Under the pieces are notes generated by a model that did no database searches, was not told the origin of the DNA, and saw nothing but the letters and a program-made list of their open reading frames with translations. Both the position numbers and the translations under genes were made by a program. A stretch of DNA of 64,000 nucleotides from Chondrosia reniformis (Eukaryota; Porifera; Demospongiae; Chondrillida; Chondrillidae): the NCBI GenBank assembly GCA_947172415.1, contig OX359200.1, positions 2,544,501 to 2,608,500 of the forward strand, given 5' to 3'. The stretch's first letter is position 1, and every line of letters starts with the position of its first letter. This document shows positions 45,229 to 55,747 of the stretch, in pieces.

Positions 45229-46320
45229 TGGTTATCAACTGATAAAAAGGTTGAGAGCCACCACTGTGATTTACAACCAAAAGATTAACTTCTAATAGTC
45301 ATTGGTGTGAATCACAGTCTTTTTGGGGTAAGCTGCATCTCCCGGTACACGTCCGTTACCCTGGGATTACTGGCAAACTTCAATTAATGCAGAGAGAGAT
45401 GCCACATAGCTCATAACCTTTACAATTAATATTTTCATATATTAGAGAAACCATACAAAGATATCCATTTCAAGTAAGAGAGATAGGAAAAGGATAGCCT
45501 TGGCTATTCCCTACTCATTCTAAAAAAGATGCTACACATGCATCTGATATACATAATATTATCAATTTTGGTGCTAGAAACAGGAAGAATATTGGTTTAC
45601 CCGTAGATTCAGAAAGTTGATTGCTGCAATCACATCTCTGGACTACAGTAGAGTTGAGGCAGTCAAGTTCCACTTGTATCCCCAGGAGGAATCGATCTCC
45701 TCAGGGCAGTTGGCACTTTGAATAGGATTAGGCACGGGAACTACAGTTTGTAAGAGTAGATTTGAATATATGAGTGACGTATACGTACATACGCACAGCA
45801 TTATATGTACGTATATAAACATTTTAATGAACTAGACCTACAAAGCAAAACTATCGTAAAAATCACTGTCAAATTAAATTTAAATGTTTTTTCTTAATCA
45901 AAATTTGATGATTTCTTTAATTGAATTAGGTTCACAGGGTTTAATTAAATCCATTTTTTAGCCAAAGATTAAATTGTTTTGTGTTATATTAATATCACCT
46001 TGGCATGCATCTGATGGATAATACAACATTTGACAATTATCCTAAAGGATGAAGAATAATATCCAAAGTTCTGTAGAGTTGCTTTAAATCATGGGTCTAG
46101 AAAAAAAGTGTTTTAATCTACTCTATGTGTATGTTCCCTTAGCCTCATGATACCCGTCAAACATATTTATAAGAAAATGTTATTCCTGTGTAGCTTTAGA
46201 GTACTTGTATACTAAAACAAATAAAATATACAAATATTTTTAACAACTTCTTTAAAAGATTGTGTAATACCTAGTAGTAGAGTATGATTGAATTCTGGAT
46301 TATCAAATCATTAATGTGCA
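45229..46320. other. No gene recognised
   Basis: AT-rich sequence without supported coding regions. It has a short inverted segment near 45235-45270 (GGTTGAGAGCCACCACTG) and CCCAGGAGGAATCGATCTCC at about 45680. No match to the other repeats in this window was seen. Confidence 0.5.
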
Positions 46321-46324
46321 TGAA

Positions 46325-46530
46325 ACTGAGGTCTGGCTGGTGAGAACCATGGAACTAATAGGACTGAGGTCTGGCTGGTGAGAACCATAGAACCAATAGG
46401 ACTGAGGTCTGGCTGGTGAGAACCAGGGAACTAATAGGACTGAGGTCTGGCTGGTGAGAACCAGGGAACTAATAGGACTGAGGTCTGGCTGGGGAGAACC
46501 AGGGACTGAGGTCTGGCTGGTGAGAACCAG
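46325..46530. repeat. 38-bp tandem repeat
   Basis: About five and a half copies of a 38-bp unit containing GGACTGAGGTCTGGCTGGTG then AGAACCAGGGAACTAATA. The last unit is shortened. Confidence 0.95.
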
Positions 46531-46676
46531 GGGATTTTCATGTGCAGTGAGGGAGATAGCTGCACAATTTATAGGGCTTCTTCTTGCTCACGAAGAACTG
46601 AGGAGGACGGTGGACGAACGGACAACAACCGGATTGGTGACATTTGCACCTCTCCTGATAAAAGCAAATTTTTTAC

Positions 46677-46809
46677 CTGTTCCTTTTTGGCGTTTCAGTG
46701 GCTTGCTTTCTGAATTCGGAAGCTGTCTTTTCCTTGCATTGGGTTGTGAATTGGCTATTATAAATCTGGCTCCTTTATTCACAACAAAAGTAGCAGTGGA
46801 AAAATCCAT
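46677..46809 (-). CDS. Candidate first coding exon, basic protein
   Basis: MDFSTATFVVNKGARFIIAN, then SQPNARKRQLPNSESKPLKR and QKGT, followed by a donor-like CAG|GTAAAA at 46676. Two Lys/Arg clusters (ARKR, KPLKRQK) suggest a nuclear protein. Further exons were not found toward lower coordinates, where the 38-bp repeat begins. No family recognised. Confidence 0.35.
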
Positions 46810-46989
46810 AGTTCGCTACAGCACTCGTTTCTTTTACACTTTATATGAAAGATAACTATATAGATATTTTGATATTTACCGTAATTATATACATGCAGGT
46901 GTATCAATTAGGACTTATGAGTTGATAATTGACAGTAATAGGTGTGCTGGCATACACTTCTAATTGCCGAATTATTTTAAAGTATAACG
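46810..46989. promoter_or_regulatory. Candidate bidirectional promoter
   Basis: 180 bp between two divergent ATG starts (46809 minus and 46990 plus). AT-rich, with TATA-like AACTATATAGATA near 46855. Inferred from the arrangement only. Confidence 0.3.
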
Positions 46990-47184
46990 ATGGAGAAGGA
47001 TGATAGAGTTTGTGAACGTATGAGTGATAGTGTGTATGCAGAAGACATTCCTTCTTATGGCGATCAACAAAGTGACGCTTATATTGTTGTAGAAGCAGAA
47101 AGCGAATGTGAAGAACCTAAACTAAAGAGAATAACGATCCTTACCGAGTATCTGAAGAAGAAAAAACAAGTATTTCGAGTTTAA
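46990..47184 (+). pseudogene. Acidic protein start, cut off by repeat Z
   Basis: MEKDDRVCERMSDSVYAEDI, PSYGDQQSDAYIVVEAESEC and EEPKLKRITILTEYLKKKKQ. The frame then runs into repeat Z (AAGTATTTCGAGTTT from 47168), adding only VFRV before TAA. The sharp change to repeat at the Lys run suggests that insertion truncated the gene or lies in its first intron. No family recognised. Confidence 0.4.
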
Positions 47185-47583
47185 AAACTCGTGGGGCTGC
47201 CGCCCCCCGAATCAACTCGAACTACTTGGCCGTATCGTTGGCATTTAATATATATATTCGTAATACTAACGATTGAGGACGCTTAAGTGTCCTGAACACT
47301 ATAAATAGCGACAGAAAAGCTTCGTTAACTAAAGCTTCCTGAACGCCGCCATTTGCAAAACGATGTATTGATGTATAAATTAAGTATTATAAAGTATTAT
47401 AATAGTTGCGTATATATGAACCTGTATTAATTATATAGCGACGTATAAATAAAGTGTTATAATAGTTGCGTATCAACCCGTATTATATATATAGATATAT
47501 ATATATATATCTTTCCGTAACATGAAGCCATACAACGTAATCGGCAAATGAAAACAATATAAGGGGCTGCCTGTGGCAGCCCC
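47166..47583 (+). repeat. Hairpin-bounded repeat (family Z), copy 2
   Basis: The start has CGAGTTTAAAAACTCG (a perfect palindrome) nested in a larger inverted pair, CAAGTATTTCGAGTT facing AACTCGAACTACTTGG. The end is a perfect 9-bp hairpin GGGGCTGCC-TGT-GGCAGCCCC (47563-47583). The middle shares GATTGAGGACGCTTAAG and GCCGCCATTTGCAAAA with 37448-37605. No coding sequence. Confidence 0.65.
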
Positions 47584-47652
47584 TAATTATGTTGGCAGCA
47601 TTGTTAGAATACGAAGAAAATTGCTCTTAACACTATATGACTTTGTATGAAG

Positions 47653-47735
47653 TTATTATTATTATTATTATTAGTAGTAGTAGTAGTAGTATTATTATTA
47701 TCATTATTATTATTATTATTATTTATTGTCTAAAA
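47653..47735. repeat. (ATT)n/(AGT)n microsatellite
   Basis: Trinucleotide run TTATTATTATTA interrupted by AGTAGTAGTAGTAGT and back to ATT. Confidence 0.95.
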
Positions 47736-48639
47736 GTTGGTTTATAGCATTTAACGATCATCACACGAATTATTTCACGCTTCACTATACCTTGCATGTA
47801 TAATATAGACATGCATAGTATGATAGTATATATATCTATCATTTAAACAACACAGCTTCTATTATATTATATTATCCTCAATATACAAAAAAGTCATGCA
47901 TATAGCATATCATTTTCCATAGATAACGATAATATATACATTCCTTTTTTACTGGTCCCTAGGATGATCTGAACGGTATACATCTGGATCAGGATAGTAT
48001 TCAGCAGTAGGAAACATATAATTCTCTTTATATACTTTATATATAATTATATACCTGATTGTGATTATTTTGGGAGTCATTTGCATCTGGATTATATTAT
48101 CTAACTCAGTGTGATTATTTTGGGAGTCACTTGCATCCGTGTATAAATTTGTAACTTGCACTGTGTAGTACTTGATTGTATTTAAATATGCATAATATAT
48201 AAGCAGTATCATTATATACAGTACAAGTTACAATATACTAAGGTAATCTAATATAATATAATTAATATAATTAATTAATTCATATGGCTCCAAGAAAGGA
48301 CTTAGAAACAAAATGGGCATATCATCATAAAGATTAGGGTATAAAACTCATTTTAAATTAAGGGATTTTTTATTTAGGTCTCCATTTGGTAGAAAACGGA
48401 GGACAAAGTCTGTCTATAAAATGCCATAGGACTATAGAAAACATATAGAAAATTTATATTGAAACCAAGTGTTATATTAGTAAAAATTTTCAATTTGTCA
48501 GATAACTGTGAAATCGACATATATCATGGTACATGTATATGACAAACGTCTGGCGAAGTTTGGCTTAATTAAATGAGCAAAATAATCAAGATATAATGAA
48601 GAATTCAAGGTTACGATTGCGCAATCTGGTGATGTATTG

Positions 48640-48833
48640 TGATGTTCCTCTGGTGCGTCACCAACACCTCTCGTATGTCGCTCCGTACACATTTAGTGAA
48701 TCTTGTGACGTTGCGAAAACGTCACCGACTCGTTGCTAAAGAAGATCATCCCTTTGTGAACGGCTATGACAAGTCGACGCTCTCCTACGAGAAGGAGCTA
48801 GCGAACAGGCGAGTTGTAGCGAAGGTTAGATAA
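48640..48833 (+). other. Coding-like segment conserved in the three fold-back copies
   Basis: Reads LVNLVTLRKRHRLVAKEDHP, FVNGYDKSTLSYEKELANRR, VVAKVR and stop. Copy C (59690-59832) gives LRKRHRLVVTEDHPFENGYN and KLTLSYEKELRNKRVVAKVR. Copy A has the same stretch with one frame break. The stop is at the same place in all three. It could be the C-terminal end of a transposase or a captured exon; no family recognised. Confidence 0.4.
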
Positions 48834-49066
48834 AGCGTTTTTGTATACGTCCCCGTCAAGTTTGAGGCAGAGTTTTTCCTATATTGATGCGAAAGATGGA
48901 ATTCGTTTGGTCGACCGTATTACTTTGGTAATTGAATCTCTGTCTTCTCTTCTTACACCTTTTGTTCATATTCCATGTGTAGGAATTAGGAGTATTTGTT
49001 GTGATCATTATGAGAATAAAGCCTTGTTGAGCTTCAGGAACACGAATTTACTAATTTACTACTTGA

Positions 49067-50516
49067 TATTCCCATTCCTGTATTACTGATGAAGACTTCC
49101 GGGTTGAAACGTCCAGAATTAGTAAATTTATGTTACTGATGTTCAACAAGGCTTTATTCTTATCCATGTGTGTACGTTTTCCATGTGAACAGTAGAATCT
49201 CATAACGAAATTGCTCATAGTGAATGTCTTAAGTATAGTGAGGCTAATTACACTCAAGTACACTACACAGTGAAAGTTACTGGCAATATTAAAATTACAA
49301 TCAAGTACTACACAGTACAAGTTACAAATTTAAGAGGGCCAAGTGACTATACAATATTAAAATTACAATCAATAACTAGCTACACATGCAGTGCAAGTTA
49401 CAAATTTAAAGAGATCCAAGTGACCCCTAGGATAATCAGTATTTTAAACAGTACAAGACTTTAGTCACACTAGTACTGTTGCAGGCTTTGAAATCCTCAA
49501 CTACTGCATAGAGAGTAGTAGTTGATACAGATCATCCAATTGCAAGGTAGAACACATGGCCTACCAATTACCTTTTCACACCTTAGTATAGACTGAAGAT
49601 GATGCATCTGCATGCCATATATCAACAAAGGCTCCAGTATTAAAGGGGTCTCAGCTAATAACCACAGCAGATTTGATTTTCCTTGTGAGGGAGCTAAGAA
49701 CACCGACGGTTGGTCGCATGCATTCGCATAATCAACAGGGTTAGAGACCATTTTGTAACTTGTACACAAGGGACATAAAAGGCCAAGGCCTTTATATACG
49801 TATGTGATGTCCCTTGTGTACAAGTTACAAAATGGTCTCTAACCCTGTTGATTATGTGAATGCATGCGACCAACCGTCGGTGTTCTTAGCTCCCTCACAA
49901 GGAAAATCAAATCTGCTGTGGTTATTAGCTGAGACCCCTTTAATACTGGAGCCTTTGTTGATATATGGCATGCAGATGCATCATCTTCAGTCTATACTAA
50001 GGTGTGAAAAGGTAATTGGTAGGCCATGTGTTCTACCTTGCAATTGGATGATCTGTATCAACTACTACTCTCTATGCAGTAGTTGAGGATTTCAAAGCCT
50101 GCAACAGTACTAGTGTGATTAAAGTCTTGTACTGTTTAAAATACTGATTATCCTCGGGGTCACTTGGATCTCTTTAAATTTGTAACTTGCACTGCATGTG
50201 TAGCTAGTTATTGATTGTAATTTTAATATTGTATAGTCACTTGGCCCTCTTAAATTTGTAACTTGTACTGTGTAGTACTTGATTGTAATTTTAATATTGC
50301 CAGTAACTTTCACTGTGTAGTGTACTTGAGTGTAATTAGCCTCACTATACTTAAGACATTCACTATGAGCAATTTCGTTATGAGATTCTACTGTTCACAT
50401 GGAAAACGTACACACATGGATAAGAATAAAGCCTTGTTGAACATCAGTAACATAAATTTACTAATTCTGGACGTTTCAACCCGGAAGTCTTCATCAGTAA
50501 TACAGGAATGGGAATA
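49067..50516. repeat. 710-bp-armed near-perfect palindrome
   Basis: Left arm 49067-49776 and right arm 49807-50516 are equal in length and nearly identical when one is reversed, around a 30-bp spacer (49777-49806). Only scattered differences are seen, for example GCGAATGC versus GTGAATGC near the centre. Mirror-image reading frames in the two arms are a result of the palindrome. Confidence 0.95.
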
Positions 50517-50529
50517 ATATATATATACA

Positions 50530-50860
50530 TATATCTGTCAAAAAATGGCGGACCTTCGGCTAGATTTCGTTTTCTAGCTTAAAAGTAGCTTTCTCTTCTT
50601 TAGTGTCGAACATTGAACCATCGAAAGGATTTTAAAACCATCTTTACTCATACTATATAACGTAAAGCTTGCGCAAAATCGTTTTCTACGAGATATGGCC
50701 TTGAAATTGATGGCATACAAAAGTCTACCGGAATCGGAACCAGACATTAGCAGTGGGAAACCACCTTTCGGTTTAGAAGAGGTTTGCCAGCTGTAATCTG
50801 TCTGTTTGACCTTCGTGTTTGGAACTGTGGCTTTTAATCGCTTTCTTAAGGTAGCGAATC
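50530..50860 (+). repeat. Dispersed repeat X, copy 3
   Basis: From CAAAAAATGGCGGACC to GGCTTTTAATCGCTTTCTTAAGG, matching 17306-17625. It directly abuts the right palindrome arm through an AT run, and stops before the part that leads into Y. Confidence 0.75.
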
Positions 50861-51059
50861 CAAACGAAAAAGGAAAGTTACTTTTTCAGCAAAGCTAGCT
50901 GTACAGTCGTAAAGACCAATCTTAGAGCAACTGAACGATATATAGGTTTCCTCGTTTACTTGCACTCCGCATCCAGATACGCTCTTGCAAAGTGAGCACT
51001 GTAGTAGCCAATATGGCTGACAATAGAAATGGCGGCACCATCCAACATAATTAGAATTT

Positions 51060-51430
51060 TGGATTTTAATCAGTTACAGAAGTGTAGACAAGGTCTTCAG
51101 AGCGTATTTTCTGACGTATATGCTAAACTACAGTGCACAAAACGGCATCGTATTAAATATGAACATCAGATCATCGTTGTGAAAACCTTGTAGCAGTTCA
51201 AGCTAGCAAATTTCTCTTTCTCCAACAAGGATAAATTCCAGGAACTCGCTGTGGGGAACATTTGCCACTACTACTACCATGCTAGACAATTATATTTATC
51301 CTTCAACCTGTGAGCCTAGGTAGCTAGCTATATGTTGAATTTGGCTGGATGCTGCATCATTTACTCAAGGCAAAATATCCATTAATTTGCTCAGGTTTTG
51401 AAGCAGTTCACATTTCCTGAATGCATCTTG
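51060..51430 (-). pseudogene. Partial duplicate of the last exon of the downstream coiled-coil gene
   Basis: Diverged copy of 51725-51990. Shared landmarks, as plus-strand text, are ATCATCGTTGTGAAAACCTTG versus GTCATTGTTGTGAAAATCTTG, CAGTTCAAGCTAGCAAATTTC versus CAGTTCAAACTCGCAAATTTC, and ACCATGCTAGACAA versus ACCATGCTAAGCAA. No open frame survives. The segment 51431-51737 between the two copies holds a short AT-rich stretch and no gene. Confidence 0.6.
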
Positions 51431-51737
51431 CACTAAACTACTGTACACAAAAGCATTAAGCATCAGCTAGCTAGCTACAGTGTAAGTTGCAATACAGCTA
51501 GCTAGCCAGGCCTGTATGCAGGGGGTTCATTGGGTTCATATACAACCCCCCTCCATGCAGGATCTGTGGTGTATAAAATTCTTAACCTAACCATTTTTAG
51601 TAGTCCAAGGCCTTCTTGAGGGCCAGAAGCATGAAGTTTCATCGCTCCATTAATATTCCAGTATGCATATACTGTATACGTGACCATAATATTATTGTAA
51701 CAATAAATTTATCTGTCTATCTATCTAAATATGAATT

Positions 51738-54700
51738 TCAGGTCATTGTTGTGAAAATCTTGCAGTAGTTCAAACTCGCAAATTTCTTCTTCCCGAAAGT
51801 AGATAACTTGAAAGCCTCACTGTCTGGAACCTTTCCCACTACAAGGCCTTCATACCATGCTAAGCAACCATCTTCATCCTCGAACCTATGAGCAAAGCAG
51901 GTTCCAATTAGCAAGTTTGGATTAGCCAAAATTGCAGACTCTGTTGGGCGAGGTAAAGCATCCATTAATTTGCACAGGTTTTGAAGTAGTTCACGAGAGG
52001 TCAGTTGCTTTCCCTTTATTGAATACTGAAACACGGATTTGTCTGGAAAGGTTTGCTTCAGCGCCACCTTCCTAAATTTGAGTTGTACTTTGAGTGTCTG
52101 CTTTCGACTAGACTCACTTGACCTTTTAGCCAGCTCTGGTGTTGCATGTTCTCTTGAGGTGAAAAACCCATCCTGTGCCATTTGTGAACACAGAATACGT
52201 TTTGTATCTTCCTCTGCATTCCTCTTGGCAACAAGAGCTTGCTCTCTCTCTAGTATCTGTTTCTCTCTGTGTGTCTGTATTGCTTGTTTCCTTTGCCTGC
52301 AGACATTCCTTTGTTCCCTACCAAGTTTGATGCAGGCTTTGAAAAGTTTTTTCTTCTCCTCATCACTTTTGGACTTCAACCCTTGTGCTGTGTTGTTGTT
52401 TCTAAACATGATGATGCTCTCCATTGCAATCATAGAGCAGTTGGGTTTCTCCCTCATCATTCTGCACAAAATGCAAGAGAACAGTACAGCTTTATGTTCA
52501 TGTGTGATTAGCTATAGTAATTCTCTATTAAAATTTAATACCTTAAGGCTACTAATTTTAAGAGGTACTAATTTTAGCGGTTTGAGTAGGCTGGTATTTG
52601 GCAGGTACTACTTTTAGCGATTTTCCATGTCAGACGGAGAAGGAACAAACAGCTCGGATGAGGAGGGCACAGACGCATCGGGTGAAGAAGGCACATATGG
52701 CTCTGGCGGAGAAGACTTATTTAAGGGGGGATTAGTGAGACACAGTAGTATACATGTTACCGTGCTAACTTTAGCGGTCATTTTTATTTATGAGGACAAT
52801 TTTTGAGGGGACAACTTTTAGCGATTTTGGCACTTTTTACAATAATGAGCTAATAATATGATCAGATATACTACATATGATTGATAAGGCATCTTACCTA
52901 TCCATAATAGCGAAGTCACACTCACTGCGGGCATTTGTTTTTGGGACAGATGCAGTTTCCCTGTTCAGGCTCTCTGCAGGATCTTCACTGTGAATGCCTC
53001 CCTGCAAATGATCACCCAAAAGACGCTTGGATACTTGGTGAAAAGCTTGGGACAACATCTGCAGCAGTTCTAGCACTTGTGGATTACCATCTTCCCCATG
53101 CACCAGTTCACGAAATACCTCATCTTCCCTATCTACTTGGTCAAGACCTATTCCTTCTAGCAGACTAGAGGCATCACTAGACCACTGTAGAAACTGTGTA
53201 TACATTCTCTGGTATTCCAACCCAAGCTCACTCATGCTTAGCGGCGATTCCAGAATCCTCCATAGTGGGCTGGTAATGCATTTACGCACTATCCCTAGTG
53301 CACAGCACCCAGTTAGATAAAGTGGATGCTGCAGGTCATGGAGCACAGCCTGCAACAGCTTGTTCCGTGTGTGATGGACCTCCTTGAGGTATCTGATGAG
53401 GTGATGACGAAGGAAGTAGACCCCAGCAGCATTGTAAAATACCATGTTAAACCTGTTCCCTGCAAATTTTGCAATAGGGAAACTTTTAACCCCCTGGGTT
53501 TTGAGATATGTCCTGAACATCATATGGCAGCCAGCTTGCTGACTGCACTGCTTCTGTACTGTTTGCATGCTGTATGAATCAAACGGATTGTTCCAGATTC
53601 TGAAGAACACCCATCTTCATTAGAATGAAGGGATTGCCACTGTTGCAAAGTTGCAGATGCAGTATCAGCCAGTGCTACTAAAAAATGAAGGCCACAGAAG
53701 AAATTGTTCATTTTTGAAAGAAATACTTGTTGATCTGGTGTTAGGTCACTCCATCCTTCAACAACGTCTGGTAGAATGTCAGCTCTGTATGCTTCAAGAA
53801 GGTGGTTGAAATTCATTTCAACCACATGACGGTCAGACATTGTGTTCTTCACAGATGCCAAAATTTGCTTGGCTTTGCTCACATCATAATCACTTTGTTG
53901 CTGAACTGTTACAGCACAACATGCAGCTTCAATATCTGACAAAGCCTGCTCTAGAATCTATTGGAAATCCTTTGCACCTCCTGCCTTCATTTCTGCAAGA
54001 CATAGTGTATATGAGTACTCTAGATCTTGTGCAGTTACTTGAAACCCTCCAAACTTCTCCCCAAATTTGGTTGTTCCATCAGAGTGCAGAGTGTTGCTTG
54101 ATTGCTTTGGAATTTTATCAGCTAGCTGAAGGTGACCCAATGACCTTAATTCCACCATCATGATTGCAATGGTTGACTTTTTTGGTAGTTGGGAAATGTC
54201 TCGCCCAACCAAATCAAGAACAGCTCTAATACAAGCATCAACATTGCGAATACTAACATTGTGGCTCATCAGTTTCATGCAACACTCTCTAATCTTGTGA
54301 CTGTAATGGCCTGTATCAATAGTATGGACTTTCTCTGACCTAAGCTCATCTAAGGCCTAACTGAGCTCATCAACCTTCACCTCAAGCTCCCTTACTCTTT
54401 CTGCAGTATCACCAGGTGCATCACTATCATCAGATTCTGATGCCACATGTACACATCTTACTTGTTTTGCCTTTAGCCGCTGCAAACGAGACTTGTACTT
54501 TGCTGTTCTTTTCTGCATTGCTTTCTTGTGGTGGTAGAACCTGTCCTTGATTAATTTCATTTGCCTTTCATGTTGTCGTTGCTCTTTCTGCTGAGTGGCT
54601 TTAAGTTCCCTGTTTTCTGCATTTACCTTATTAATTAGTTTCTTTTGTGCAGCAAGAGTTGCCTCCCTTCGTCTTTCTCGTTTGTGGACATTCCTTGTAT

Positions 54701-55507
54701 TTGTATGACCAAATTTCTCTTCTAGGGTCCTCACCTTTGCTTTTAGTAGAACAGAGGAATGTTGGGTTGAATGCAGTTCTGCTGCAAGTTCTCTAGTAGT
54801 TTGCTCATAAGCATGCAATTGCTGTTGGTGAAGCAATGAATGCCGCTTGGCCTTTTTGAACATGGATCCCTGTGTTGATATTGGCTGTACAGGAACCTTA
54901 CCAGCGATAGATTCAGGCAGGCAATAGGTAGAACAGTTGAACTCATTGAGCACCTCAGTATTTCTGTGAATAAGCATGGACACAACAGAATAACTTCTAA
55001 TTACAGAATGCCACAAGGTATACTAACTCAATTAATACCTTGTGGCATCCTCTAATTAGTAACGGCTCAGAAGGTAAACTACTATCCAAATGAGCAACGT
55101 CTATGCCCCCACTATAACCATAATATTATTATGTTGAGTTCTGCATTCAGCCTAAAGTATAAAGCCTAAAGTATAAAGCCTCTTAAAGGGTCTTGGTAAT
55201 TTTAATTTCTTAAATTTAATACAAACTATTCTTGAAAATTAATAAAAAAATTAAGGGAATGATCGAAGATTTGAACGTAGAACACAAGAACTATATATTA
55301 GTGTAATTTCATACCTACTGCAAAGTAAATCGTTCTTAAGGTTCCGCTTGCAATTGGGTCCACAACCGTGTGCGTCTTCGGTATATTGTGCCGCGCTTTC
55401 TTTGCATGATTACCGGGAGGTTGACACTGTGACAGCTCACGTGCAATTCGGTTCTGGAGGTTGGGTTTATACGAATACACTCCTCTATCCTTCGCGAATA
55501 TGTTCAT
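51738..55507 (-). pseudogene. Conserved animal coiled-coil family gene, disrupted copy
   Basis: I recognise this as a family of long uncharacterised proteins common in sponges and cnidarians. Exon 1 (55507-55315) reads MNIFAKDRGVYSYKPNLQNR ... ending at TAG|GTATGA. Exon 2 runs from 54963 (CACAG|AAATAC) to 52898 (GATAG|GTAAGA): coiled coil (TRELAAELHSTQHSSVLLKA, LQRLKAKQVRCVH), then IRAVLDLVGRDISQLP, SDGTTKFGEKFGGFQVTAQD, FFCGLHFLVALADTA, AKFAGNRFNMVFYNAAGVYF and LYLTGCCALGIVRKCITSPL. Exon 3 (52461-51738) reads MMREKPNCSMIAMESIIMF ... RKVALKQTFPDKSVFQYSIK ... CFAHRFEDEDGCLAWYEGLV. Damage: in-frame TAG near 54356 and 53959, a frameshift near 53560, and a one-base loss near 51805 (the true end LLQDFHNNDLKF is in another frame). 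The phase between exons 1 and 2 does not fit. Probably a pseudogene. Confidence 0.7.
52627..52806 (+). other. Short acidic ORF within an intron
   Basis: 59 codons on the strand opposite the surrounding gene: MSDGEGTNSSDEEGTDASGE, EGTYGSGGEDLFKGG, then a hydrophobic end. The DNA around it repeats ACTTTTAGCGATTTT (about 52607 and 52816), so this may be a small inserted repeat. A function is not supported. Confidence 0.2.
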
Positions 55508-55575
55508 AGTTATCCACTACCGAAGCTCTGCTCCTAATGAGAGCACGATGCTGGTTTATATACCCTACTGAAAAA

Positions 55576-55622
55576 TACCAATAATCGCCATCTCATATAG
55601 GCTATGATGGCGATTATTGGTA
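55576..55622. repeat. Perfect 17-bp inverted repeat upstream of the gene start
   Basis: TACCAATAATCGCCATC and its exact complement, separated by 13 bp (55593-55605), about 70 bp upstream of the minus-strand ATG at 55507. A TATA-like GGTTTATATACC lies at 55552-55563 in between. It could be a regulatory hairpin or a MITE tip. Confidence 0.7.
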
Positions 55623-55712
55623 CTGATATTGGCTCTCAGATATTATTTTGAGAGCTACAAGCCTTTCCAGCATGCTTCAAGACGCGTTGCACTCTTGTCT
55701 TGTTTCTCCCAA

Positions 55713-55747
55713 CCTTAGACAAAACAGAGTTTCTGTTTTGTCTAAGG
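55713..55747. repeat. Perfect 15-bp-arm hairpin
   Basis: CCTTAGACAAAACAG, 5-base loop AGTTT, CTGTTTTGTCTAAGG. It lies in a gene-less stretch (55623-56150) in which no supported coding region was seen. Confidence 0.8.

Larger units (their letters stand above)
48046..50516 (+). mobile_element. Fold-back element, copy B
   Basis: Begins with CAGTGCAAGTTACAAAT modules near 48130-48170 and the core CAGTACAAGTTACAATATAC at 48219. It then has a conserved central stretch (48280-48840, shared with A and C) and a 1.45-kb palindrome (49067-50516). The module CAGT(A/G)CAAGTTACAAAT recurs at the boundaries of sub-blocks and acts as a terminal-repeat-like unit. No transposase is present. Confidence 0.7.

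Noticed and set aside
49497-50086. Two identical frames of about 90 to 108 codons on opposite strands (starting MVSNPVDYANACDQPSVF-like sequence)
   Set aside because: They mirror each other because of the palindrome, show no family signature, and decay freely in copies A and C.
52039-52617. A 192-codon plus-strand frame
   Set aside because: Antisense of the conserved exon 3 of the coiled-coil family gene; Cys/Leu/Ser-rich shadow.
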